NCBI RefSeq assembly: GCF_005818865.1
Contig: NZ_VBRY01000012.1
Coordinates: 34,570 to 98,569 of the forward strand
Reading direction: 5' to 3'
Length of the DNA: 64,000 nt
From: Mariprofundus erugo
GTDB lineage: Bacteria; Pseudomonadota; Zetaproteobacteria; Mariprofundales; Mariprofundaceae
Shown here piece by piece: positions 57,388 to 64,000 of this stretch. The position numbers and the translations under genes were made by a program. The notes beneath the pieces are model-generated. The model had not been told where the DNA came from, searched no databases, and saw only the letters and a list, made by a program, of their open reading frames with translations. Each line of letters starts with the position of its first letter. Within the stretch, counting starts at the first letter, position 1.

Positions 57388-57903
57388 GTGAAAAAGTTTT
57401 TGATGGCATGTGCTTTGATGATTGGATTTTCAGGTGTGGCGGCAGCATCCGAACTGGGCACGCATGTGCATGTGGCTGCTTTCTTCAAGTTGCCGGACCA
57501 GAAGTCGTTTCAGTGGCCGGACGAGATCAAGGGTGAAGATATTATCGGCTCGCTCGATGGCAAGGCTGATTTCCTGGTTCTCACCCAGACCGTTGGCATT
57601 CACGATGGTGATGTGCTGAATATCCAGAACGACGTGCTGCGCTCCGGTGGTGCAAACGGTTATGAAGATCTGGGTATCGATTGCCAGCTGAGTGTGAACA
57701 CCTCAAGCGGTCCCGACTGGACTGTTGGCGGAAAGTGTGATGTATTTCTGCCTATGCTGACCAGCGATGGTCAGAAGATTACCGGTATCATCATGCCGCA
57801 TCCGATCGAGACCGAGAGGGTTTGGCATCATGTTTGGGATGATCCAAAGAGCGGTATCGCTGTTTATTTCTTCAAGGAAACCGGGGCAGTTCTCGGCAAA
57901 TAA
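57388..57903 (+). CDS. Exported protein of unknown function, paralogue A
   Basis: This 171-residue protein has a signal peptide (MKKFLMACALMIGFSGVAAA) and a mature part with FLVLTQTVGIHDGDVLNIQ, DVLRSGG, DLGIDCQL and a pair of cysteines, one in GIDC and one in GGKCD. The start GTG follows AAGGAGGATTGAT. Its sequence is clearly related to the next gene (shared DGDV-x-NIQ-x-DVLR), so the two form a tandem duplicated pair. I recognise no domain; periplasmic or outer-membrane location is likely. Confidence 0.75.
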   Translation: MKKFLMACALMIGFSGVAAASELGTHVHVAAFFKLPDQKSFQWPDEIKGEDIIGSLDGKADFLVLTQTVGIHDGDVLNIQNDVLRSGGANGYEDLGIDCQLSVNTSSGPDWTVGGKCDVFLPMLTSDGQKITGIIMPHPIETERVWHHVWDDPKSGIAVYFFKETGAVLGK

Positions 57904-57955
57904 CACGTTACAATCGTTGCTGTGATTTGAATTTATTGGTGGAGGCCAGTTGAAA

Positions 57956-58465
57956 ATGAAAAAAGCGTTGATGGTTTTTGGGGTGGTGATGTGTGGTATG
58001 GTTGCCAGCCAGGCCTCTGCTGCTGAAGTGCGGAATATCAACTTTGCAGTATTTCAGAAGGTGGATAGCGCATTTGAATTTGATCCGATTGTGACCGGTC
58101 GATTCAGTGATTTCATTCAGACGATGAATGGCGCCCAGGTGCTGCTGCTGTCTCACACCCGTGGTTCTGTCGATGGTGACGTGATTAATATCCAGCAGGA
58201 CGTATTGCGTGACTCCAGTGATGGTCTGAATGACATGGGTATCAACTGCAACATGACATTCCGTGATCATAGTACCAATAACAATACCGCTTTCGAACTG
58301 GGTGGTCTGTGCCGTATCATTGATTCGCTGAATAAGAATGTGAATGCGGTGATTCCGATGGCCAGCCTGCCTGATACCGAGCAGGGTGTTGAGGCGTGGG
58401 TTGAGCTCTATGAGGACAAGGCAAGCGGTACAGCCTTTTATGCCAACGTAGGGACCGGTGACTAG
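57956..58465 (+). CDS. Exported protein of unknown function, paralogue B
   Basis: This 169-residue protein has a signal peptide ending near QASAAE, and the mature part contains VLLLSHTRGSVDGDVINIQ, DVLRDSS and DMGINC, aligning with paralogue A including two cysteines (GINC, GGLCR). TTG 57950 is an alternative start with closer ribosome-site spacing (GGAGG at 57941). The duplication has diverged to roughly one-third identity by eye. A terminator follows the gene. Confidence 0.75.
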   Translation: MKKALMVFGVVMCGMVASQASAAEVRNINFAVFQKVDSAFEFDPIVTGRFSDFIQTMNGAQVLLLSHTRGSVDGDVINIQQDVLRDSSDGLNDMGINCNMTFRDHSTNNNTAFELGGLCRIIDSLNKNVNAVIPMASLPDTEQGVEAWVELYEDKASGTAFYANVGTGD

Positions 58466-58504
58466 GTCTCTCTGCTGACAGAAAAAGTTCTCCTGCAGGA
58501 ATTG

Positions 58505-58545
58505 AAAAGGGGTGGTTGCGTGATGCAACTGCCCCTTTTTATTTT
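58505..58545 (+). terminator. Terminator after exported-protein cassette
   Basis: AAAAGGGG and GTTGC pair with GCAAC and CCCCTTTT, separated by TG on each arm and a GTGAT loop, followed by T-rich sequence (TATTTTAG). This is a strong rho-independent terminator for the porin/paralogue operon. Confidence 0.9.
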
Positions 58546-58736
58546 AGCGGTTATACTCCACAGGTTGATGGCTGTTTTCAGCAGGTTGGTTGCAACGTAA
58601 TACTGGCGGGACTCAAACAGGGCTGGATTTCTCATTCACCGGACTATGCGGGCATGCTTGCAGGTGTGACCTGTAACCCTTTTTTTGTCGGTTATGCAGT
58701 GTTATGTTAACGTCTCGTATTTTAACAGGGTGACGT

Positions 58737-60962
58737 ATGTCAGGAGCAATGGATTTAAAAAAACATCAGTGGTTACTGCTTTTGTCCGGTGTGGTCACCG
58801 AGGCACAGTTGTCTGTTGCCGAAATGTCGGACACGGCACGTCGCAAGGGCTTGCTGGCGGCCCTGCTTGAGTTGAATGATATTGATGAAGATGCACTCAT
58901 TGATGAAGTTTCCAGACTGTACAAAACGCCGTATGTGGATGTGCGCGCTGTCTATATAGAGAAGTCGCTGCTCTCTATCTGCCCGGAAAAGCTCTGCTAT
59001 GACTATGAGTTTATTCCTCTTTCACAAACACCGTCTGAAATTGTGATTGCAACGGGTAATCCCCAGGATGTATCGATGCTGGATACACTGGCATTCAAGC
59101 TGGGTAAACGGATCATACCGAAGTTTGGCCGTACCGATTATATCCTGAAAAAAATTGCCGAGTGCTATCAGCAGAGTGATGGCTCATTCGGTGATGCCAT
59201 GGATGGACTGGACGACGAACACGCCCTGACCCAGGAGTTGACGCAGGAGTTTCATCCGCATGAGGAGGAAGCTGATCTTGACGAGCTGAAGCGGGGAGCA
59301 GAAGAGTCGCCCGTGATCAAGCTGGTCAACGGCGTGATTGTGCAGGCGATGAAAATCGGCAGTTCCGATATTCATATTGAACCCGGCGAGAGCCAGAGTG
59401 TGGTTCGTCTGCGTGTGGATGGGCGGCTGCGCCCCATGATCCGCTTTCCATCAAGGGCGCATCCGCTGGTTGTATCCAGAATCAAGATCATGTCCAAGCT
59501 TGATATATCCAATACGCGCACGCCGCAGGACGGGCGGGCCCGTGTAAAACTGAAAGATAAAAGTTACGACATGCGTATCTCCACCCTGCCGGCACTGCAT
59601 GGTGAAAAGGTGGTGATGCGTATTCTCGATAAGGGCGGTCTGGCCCTTAATCTCGACGTGCTCTGTTTTGAAGAGCTGGCCTATAAGCGCATTCTGCAGT
59701 GTATCCAGCAGCCGACCGGAGCAGTGCTGGTGACGGGGCCGACCGGAAGTGGTAAAACCACCACCCTGTATTCGTTTCTGCATCATATCAAAAGTGAAGA
59801 GATGAACCTGATTACGATTGAAGATCCGGTTGAGTTCCAGATCGAAGGAATCAATCAGGTGCAGGTGAATACAAAAACCGGAATGACGTTTGCCACCGTG
59901 CTGCGCTCGATCCTGCGTCAGGATCCGGATGTGGTGATGGTCGGTGAAATCCGTGATGAGGAGACGGCCGAGATCGCATTGCATGCGGCCCAGACCGGTC
60001 ACCTGGTTTTTTCGACGCTGCACACCAATGATGCACCATCGACTGTGACCCGGTTGCTGGATATGCGTATCGACCCGATGATGCTTGCCTCATCACTGAG
60101 TCTGGTGGTTGCCCAGCGCCTGGTTCGCCGCCTGTGTCCGAAATGTCGCAAGGAAGTTCGTCCGGACGCTGATTTGGTCAAGCGTCTCGATATACCGCAG
60201 CAGGTGGTATTTTATGATAAGGTCGGCTGCAGCCACTGTATGCATATCGGGTATAAGGGGCGCATCGGTATTCACGAGGTGATGTTTGTGAATGACCGTA
60301 TGCGCAAGCTGATCGGTCGGGCAGCTCAGGATCGGGAGTTGATGCAGGCGGCAAGAGAGGACGGCATGCTGACCATGTTCGAGGATGGCGTCTCCAAGGC
60401 ATTGACGGGGCAGACCAGCCTGCAGGAGGTGTTGAGGGTTTGTTCGTTCCCTGAAGGCTTCAAGTTACGTGACCACCTTGGTTCAGATCAGCAGTTTCTC
60501 AGTCTTGGCGAGGTGCAGAAGCGGCATGATCGCAGTCAGGCAAAACAGGCGATTGACAGTGTCGAGCAGACGATTCTCGTTGTCGATGACTCGCCCAGTG
60601 TGCGTAATCTGGTGGAGTTTATTCTGCATGCCGACGGCTATAAGGTAATGCAGGCGGAAGACGGGCAGCAGGCGTGGAATATGCTCCAGCGCTTCAAGCC
60701 GGCACTGGTTCTGACTGATTCGGATATGCCGCACATGAATGGTATGGAGCTGCTCAGGCATATCCGCGAGCAGGACCGTTTTGGTGATATGCCGGTCATT
60801 TTACTGACGGCAAGAAAGGGCGAGGAAGATGAGGTGCAGGGGCTCAAGGCAGGTGCCGATGATTTTATCGGTAAACCGGTTGAACCGTTGAAATTGCAGG
60901 CCAGAGTTCGCAAGATACTGAGCTTGTATGCACACATTATGAAGCGAGGGGCGGAAGTATGA
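58737..60962 (+). CDS. PilB/GspE-type assembly ATPase fused to a receiver domain
   Basis: This 741-residue protein has a GspE/PilB N-terminal domain (about 1-170), a secretion ATPase domain (about 190-590) with Walker A GPTGSGKTTTL, Asp box and Walker B (MVGEIRDEETA), and a zinc tetra-cysteine (CPKC, CSHC). A CheY-like receiver (about 610-735) follows, with the acidic pair VVDDS, Asp661 as phospho-acceptor and Lys in IGKPV. The motor part resembles type IV pilus or type II secretion ATPases. It is followed by CheW, a chemoreceptor-like gene and a CheA/ChpA kinase, so I infer a pilus motor under direct phosphorylation control. CheW starts within its stop codon (ATGA). Confidence 0.92.
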   Translation: MSGAMDLKKHQWLLLLSGVVTEAQLSVAEMSDTARRKGLLAALLELNDIDEDALIDEVSRLYKTPYVDVRAVYIEKSLLSICPEKLCYDYEFIPLSQTPSEIVIATGNPQDVSMLDTLAFKLGKRIIPKFGRTDYILKKIAECYQQSDGSFGDAMDGLDDEHALTQELTQEFHPHEEEADLDELKRGAEESPVIKLVNGVIVQAMKIGSSDIHIEPGESQSVVRLRVDGRLRPMIRFPSRAHPLVVSRIKIMSKLDISNTRTPQDGRARVKLKDKSYDMRISTLPALHGEKVVMRILDKGGLALNLDVLCFEELAYKRILQCIQQPTGAVLVTGPTGSGKTTTLYSFLHHIKSEEMNLITIEDPVEFQIEGINQVQVNTKTGMTFATVLRSILRQDPDVVMVGEIRDEETAEIALHAAQTGHLVFSTLHTNDAPSTVTRLLDMRIDPMMLASSLSLVVAQRLVRRLCPKCRKEVRPDADLVKRLDIPQQVVFYDKVGCSHCMHIGYKGRIGIHEVMFVNDRMRKLIGRAAQDRELMQAAREDGMLTMFEDGVSKALTGQTSLQEVLRVCSFPEGFKLRDHLGSDQQFLSLGEVQKRHDRSQAKQAIDSVEQTILVVDDSPSVRNLVEFILHADGYKVMQAEDGQQAWNMLQRFKPALVLTDSDMPHMNGMELLRHIREQDRFGDMPVILLTARKGEEDEVQGLKAGADDFIGKPVEPLKLQARVRKILSLYAHIMKRGAEV

Positions 60963-61429
60963 GTGAACAGGAACAGGGCAGACCGTCTGCGGCAGGTCAA
61001 ACAGGGATGGTGGCATTGCTGCACGTGATGGTTGGCTCGTCTGCCCTGCTGGTGCGTTCAAGCCAGATTCGTGAGGTTTTACGCCCGCATCCTTTGACGC
61101 CGGTGCCGATGGGGCCGGCCCATTTGCGCGGGCTTGCCAATATTCACGGCCAGATTGTATGTATGATTGATATTGGCAAGGTGACGACCATTGCTGCTTC
61201 GGATGCGGCGCAAACTCCGCGCACCCGTTTTCTTATTTTGCGTCATGAATCGATGCATGTGGGCATGCAGGTTGATGATGTGCTGGGAATCAAGCATATT
61301 TCCGAGGCTGATCTTGCATCAGCTGACCGGGTGGAAGGGGATATCTCTGTCACCCGCATGACAGTCGATGGGCACAGCTTTAATATCCTTGATTGCAGCC
61401 CGTTACTTCATGCCGGCCCTGCAATCTGA
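60959..61429 (+). CDS. cheW: CheW-like adaptor
   Basis: CheW-type adaptors couple chemoreceptors to a CheA kinase. The 156-residue protein has the double-barrel CheW pattern: LLVRSSQIREVLRP, HLRGLANIHGQIVCMIDIG, and LRHESMHVGMQVDDVLGIKHI. It is coupled to the PilB-receiver gene by ATGA overlap. Given its pilus neighbours it is likely a PilI-like adaptor. Confidence 0.9.
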   Translation: MSEQEQGRPSAAGQTGMVALLHVMVGSSALLVRSSQIREVLRPHPLTPVPMGPAHLRGLANIHGQIVCMIDIGKVTTIAASDAAQTPRTRFLILRHESMHVGMQVDDVLGIKHISEADLASADRVEGDISVTRMTVDGHSFNILDCSPLLHAGPAI

Positions 61430-61565
61430 AGGCTGATTGCAGGGGATGCCGAGCTGCTATCGCGACAGTGCTGCTTGCGTCTGAAATATTGCAATGGTGA
61501 CAGTACAGTCGTCTGTCCGGATGCTGCTCCGGAGCTGTCGCTCAACATATGAAAAGTCAGATAAT

Positions 61566-61595
61566 TTGAAATATTGCCAAAGCTGAAACTATATT
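61566..61595 (+). promoter_or_regulatory. Sigma-70 promoter candidate for chemoreceptor gene
   Basis: TTGAAA (61566-61571), an 18-base spacer and TATATT (61590-61595) lie about 33 bases before the start codon, giving a predicted start near 61602. The receptor and CheA genes may thus have their own promoter besides read-through from the PilB-receiver and CheW genes. Confidence 0.6.
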
Positions 61596-61628
61596 CAGTA
61601 TGGCAAGCACCAGAGGGGAGGATGATTT

Positions 61629-63074
61629 ATGACTACACACGCTGATTCCGGGGCAACCGGTCAAATTTCGCTGCGCAAACTTGCCGGGCGAAATTCCATG
61701 CTTTCACTGCTTTTGTTCGCAGTGCTCATAGGCATTGTCTATGTGGCATCGCTGAAGGACAGGGAGGGGATGCAGCAGCTGGAAGGTGTGTATCAGGGTC
61801 AGTTCGAAATTGAGGCATTTAAAGCCTCCCTTTCCAATATCATGGTGCCACTGAATGACTTTGCCATGACCGCAGAGGAGAAAAACTATCCGGTTCTGAA
61901 GAAGGCTGTCAGTGATTATCAGGCCAGCTACGACAGCTTGAATAATAACCCTTATCTGAATGACAAGGATAAAGAGGCGTTGACCAAGGTGGTTGGTCTG
62001 ATGGGTGAAGTGATGACCATCGCCAATGACGTGGTTGATGGCAAAATTCCTGCCAGTCAGGCACCACAGGTGACCCTTCTGGCCCAGAATCTGGTGCTTG
62101 CAGCACAGAAAAAGCTGGCTGTTATTGTGGATGGACTTGAGCAGCGGCTGAAAGAGCGTTCACAGCAGCACCAGCAGGATGCCGACATGCATCTGTATAT
62201 GCTGCTTGGATTTATCGCATTTATTGTTCTCTTGCTTGAGTTGTTGAGCCGCGGCTTGCTCAAACGTGCGGAAGAGGTATCCAGGGCAACCAGCAGCGTG
62301 GCTGAGAGTGTCGGCGATATTATCCATGCCAGTGAGCAGCAGTCTGATGCTACGGAGCAGCAGTCCCGCTTTATGGAGCGCGTCATCAAGGGGCTTGAGC
62401 TGATTGCCGATGCCGGTGGCAAGATGACGACCAATATCACCAACCTTGAGAAAAACGCAAAAGTGGCTACCTCCTTTGCCAAGGGTGGTGCAGCAGAGGC
62501 GGCTGAGAGTGTGGCCGGTGCAGGCAGTGTGCGTGTCCGTCTTGAAACCATTCCAGCGACTGTGAAAGAGCTGGAAGCACGTCTGGAGCAGCTGGCTGCC
62601 GGCCTTGATCGTATTCAGGACATTACAGAAGAGAGTCAGCTTATGGTTCTCAACGCTTCCATTGATGGTGCTGATTCTGCCACTGCCGGTGTGACCCGCG
62701 AGGTTCAGCGTATGGCGGCTCAGACCCGTGAGCTGGTCGACAGCATCCGTTCCGATCTTTCTCTGGCATCCGATTCCGCAAGGACGATTGCCGGCAGTGG
62801 TGAGAGCATTCAGCAGATTGATACCTATCTGCAGGGCTTTGAGCAGACAGTTGATGTTCTGCGTCGACTCGAAGGCATGTCCTTGAAGAATGCACAGGCT
62901 GCATCCGTACTTGTTCAGGCCTCGGAGCGACAGGCCGACCGCAACAGCAAGGTGTTGCAGGCGCTTCAGCATATTTCCGAGCTTCTGCATGTATCCGGTG
63001 ACAAGATGCGCGCCAATAAAGAAGCGTCTGCCCGTCTGAGCCAGGCATCGGAAAGTCTGCTGAATATGTCCTGA
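61629..63074 (+). CDS. Divergent methyl-accepting chemoreceptor-like protein (PilJ-like)
   Basis: This 481-residue protein has two membrane helices (about 23-45 and 193-213) around a helical periplasmic domain with no recognisable ligand fold, then a long cytosolic coiled coil. At the tip of the coiled coil (about 330-355) the usual receptor hairpin reads ITEESQLMVLNASIDGADSATAG, retaining LNASI but losing much of the E-A-A-R-A-G consensus. The conserved adaptor-binding sequence is therefore altered. It lies between CheW and a CheA-like gene, which suggests a pilus chemoreceptor with unusual kinase contacts. The ribosome site is AGAGGGGAGG. Confidence 0.82.
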   Translation: MTTHADSGATGQISLRKLAGRNSMLSLLLFAVLIGIVYVASLKDREGMQQLEGVYQGQFEIEAFKASLSNIMVPLNDFAMTAEEKNYPVLKKAVSDYQASYDSLNNNPYLNDKDKEALTKVVGLMGEVMTIANDVVDGKIPASQAPQVTLLAQNLVLAAQKKLAVIVDGLEQRLKERSQQHQQDADMHLYMLLGFIAFIVLLLELLSRGLLKRAEEVSRATSSVAESVGDIIHASEQQSDATEQQSRFMERVIKGLELIADAGGKMTTNITNLEKNAKVATSFAKGGAAEAAESVAGAGSVRVRLETIPATVKELEARLEQLAAGLDRIQDITEESQLMVLNASIDGADSATAGVTREVQRMAAQTRELVDSIRSDLSLASDSARTIAGSGESIQQIDTYLQGFEQTVDVLRRLEGMSLKNAQAASVLVQASERQADRNSKVLQALQHISELLHVSGDKMRANKEASARLSQASESLLNMS

Positions 63075-63078
63075 GCAT

Positions 63079-64000
63079 ATGTCGGAATTTGATGTGTCCG
63101 ATTTTATTGCACCATTTTTTGATGAGGTAAGGGAGCGGCTGCTTTCGATCAGCCGCAGGCTTGTACTGCTTGAAGAGGGAAAACTTGATCGGGACGGGCT
63201 GAACCTGATTCGTCGGGATGCCCATACGATCAAGGGGTCTGCCCAGATGCTGGGCGTATATGACGTGTGTGAACTGGCTCATCTGTTTGAAGAGGCCATG
63301 GAGTATTCACTTGCGCATGAGCTGGCAGATCCAGCCCCTCTGACGCAGTTCCTTTATGATCTGCATGATCAACTGCAGGAAAGAATTGCGCAGCCGGATG
63401 GTAGTCGGCTGATTGACATTGAGCCTCTGGCACAACGCTTCTCAGCCTTGTCCGCCGCAGCGACCGATGCGGAAAGCCCGGTGGCGGCTGCACCGGCTGA
63501 GGCAGACAAGCCGGTGCGCAGACCTGCCAAGCGTAAACCTGGAAAGTTGTCGGTTGATATTCTGTCCGCCATTAAAGGGTCGATAGAAACCTCATTACAG
63601 CATACTGAATCGGCAGCACCGGCAGCACCGGCAGCACCGGCAGCACCGGCAGCACCGGCAGCACCGGCAGCACCGGCAGCACCGGCAACACCGGCAGATG
63701 CATCCAATGCGATCAGTGGTGCTGGCAAAGGGGTCAAATTAGCCAAGCGAAAAGGTAAGGTTCCTCTTGCCCTGCTGGCTGCAATCAAGGGTTCGATTGA
63801 GGAATCTTTACAGCCTGATGCGCAGGCGGCGGCTCCAGCGGCTCCAGCGGCTCCAGCGGCTCCAGCGGCTCCAGCGGCTCCGGCGGCTCCAGCGGCTCCA
63901 GCGGCTCCAGCGGCTCCAGCGGCTCCAGCGGCTCCAGCGGCTCCAGCGGCTCCAGCGGCTCCAGCGGCTCCAGCGGCTCCAGCGGCTCCAGCGGCTCCAG
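63079..64000 (+). CDS. CheA/ChpA-type histidine kinase, N-terminal part (3' end outside window)
   Basis: The frame starts at ATG 63079, four bases after the receptor stop, and runs off the right edge. Residues 1-125 form a histidine phosphotransfer domain with phospho-acceptor His49 (AHTIKGSAQMLG). An Ala/Pro linker follows, holding two copies of an about 25-residue element (residues 150-174 and 222-245; AKRK, GK, AIKGSIE and SLQ shared), each followed by an Ala-Ala-Pro tandem repeat. The second repeat continues past the window. The order HPt-linker suggests a CheA/PilL/ChpA kinase; the catalytic domains are not visible. Confidence 0.85.
   Translation, partial: MSEFDVSDFIAPFFDEVRERLLSISRRLVLLEEGKLDRDGLNLIRRDAHTIKGSAQMLGVYDVCELAHLFEEAMEYSLAHELADPAPLTQFLYDLHDQLQERIAQPDGSRLIDIEPLAQRFSALSAAATDAESPVAAAPAEADKPVRRPAKRKPGKLSVDILSAIKGSIETSLQHTESAAPAAPAAPAAPAAPAAPAAPAAPATPADASNAISGAGKGVKLAKRKGKVPLALLAAIKGSIEESLQPDAQAAAPAAPAAPAAPAAPAAPAAPAAPAAPAAPAAPAAPAAPAAPAAPAAPAAPAAPAAP
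63613..63693 (+). repeat. 9-bp tandem repeat (GCAGCACCG), coding for Ala-Ala-Pro
   Basis: Eight exact GCAGCACCG units (63613-63684) are followed by one variant unit (GCAACACCG, 63685-63693). They lie in frame in the CheA-like gene and encode (Ala-Ala-Pro)n. Copy number may vary between strains through slippage, without frameshift. Confidence 0.95.
63829..64000 (+). repeat. 9-bp tandem repeat (GCGGCTCCA), coding for Ala-Ala-Pro, open at right edge
   Basis: At least 19 units of GCGGCTCCA begin at 63829 and reach the window edge; one unit ends in CCG (63880-63882). It encodes the same Ala-Ala-Pro tripeptide as the first array but with different codons, so the two arrays expanded independently. 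Confidence 0.95.

Noticed and set aside
62160..63233. Open frame of 357 codons antisense to the chemoreceptor gene
   Set aside because: Mirrors the helical receptor codons and has no recognisable protein features.
63613..64000. Possible CRISPR array suggested by regular repeats
   Set aside because: The repeats are 9 bp, in frame, without unique spacers, and encode Ala-Ala-Pro in a kinase linker.

Overview
The window reads as a chromosomal segment of a Gram-negative, respiring proteobacterium. It carries a cytochrome bc1 complex, a type-C succinate dehydrogenase, Pal/CpoB envelope genes, outer-membrane channels and many c-di-GMP enzymes. A free-living, low-oxygen, possibly autotrophic lifestyle is likely, given gluconeogenic PPDK, glycogen synthase, candidate oxygen-sensing PAS domains and pilus chemotaxis genes. 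My best guess is a Zetaproteobacterium of the Mariprofundus type. That is an inference from gene content and order, not a database match. I see no tRNA, rRNA, CRISPR array or intact insertion sequence.

Layout. 1-3218 (+): rnc (5' end cut off)-era-recO-pdxJ-acpS. 3219-7006 (-): a receiver protein and a membrane GGDEF-EAL protein that separate acpS from nnrD (7567, +). 9254-13612 (+): sdhCDAB, sdhE and a lipoprotein joining a DUF1573-like domain to cytochrome c. 13663-16960 (+): rpe, a strong hairpin, then petABC and a terminator. 17123-23434 (+): alaC-type aminotransferase, hom, thrC, an RpfE-type protein and recJ. 23535-27416 (+): a Tsx-like outer-membrane channel, a hybrid histidine kinase with a THI5/NMT1-like sensor domain, and apaG. 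27843-33373 (+): a small ORF, a c-di-GMP phosphodiesterase and a diguanylate cyclase with two FixL-like haem PAS domains. 33390-37759: ROK glucokinase and glgA (-) divergent from pgi (+). 37813-40752 (+): an orphan RHH protein, two secreted beta-propeller proteins behind a CRP-like promoter, and a small protein.

40887-45306 (-): a GAF-PAS-GGDEF cyclase and ppdK. 45636-48400 (+): pal-cpoB-queE-queC. 48514-50510 (-): mtnN and ilvC. 50716-53313 (+): an ABC exporter pair and rlmE. 53320-55621 (-): dipeptide-type permeases and tadA in one overlapping operon. 55795-58465 (+): four exported proteins (small helical protein, OprB-type porin, two paralogous unknown proteins). 58737-64000 (+): a PilB/GspE ATPase fused to a receiver, CheW, a divergent chemoreceptor and the start of a CheA/ChpA-type kinase that runs off the window within a 9-bp tandem repeat.

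How it fits together. SdhCDAB and bc1 feed quinol electrons toward cytochrome c. PPDK, Rpe, Pgi, GlgA and glucokinase cover sugar-phosphate and glycogen metabolism. Four GGDEF/EAL proteins and the pilus-chemotaxis genes link environmental sensing, probably including oxygen, to surface behaviour. The most promising leads are the DosC/DosP-like cyclase-phosphodiesterase pair, the receiver-fused pilus motor with its unusual chemosensory partners, the exported paralogue cassette, and the Tsx/THI5-kinase pair.
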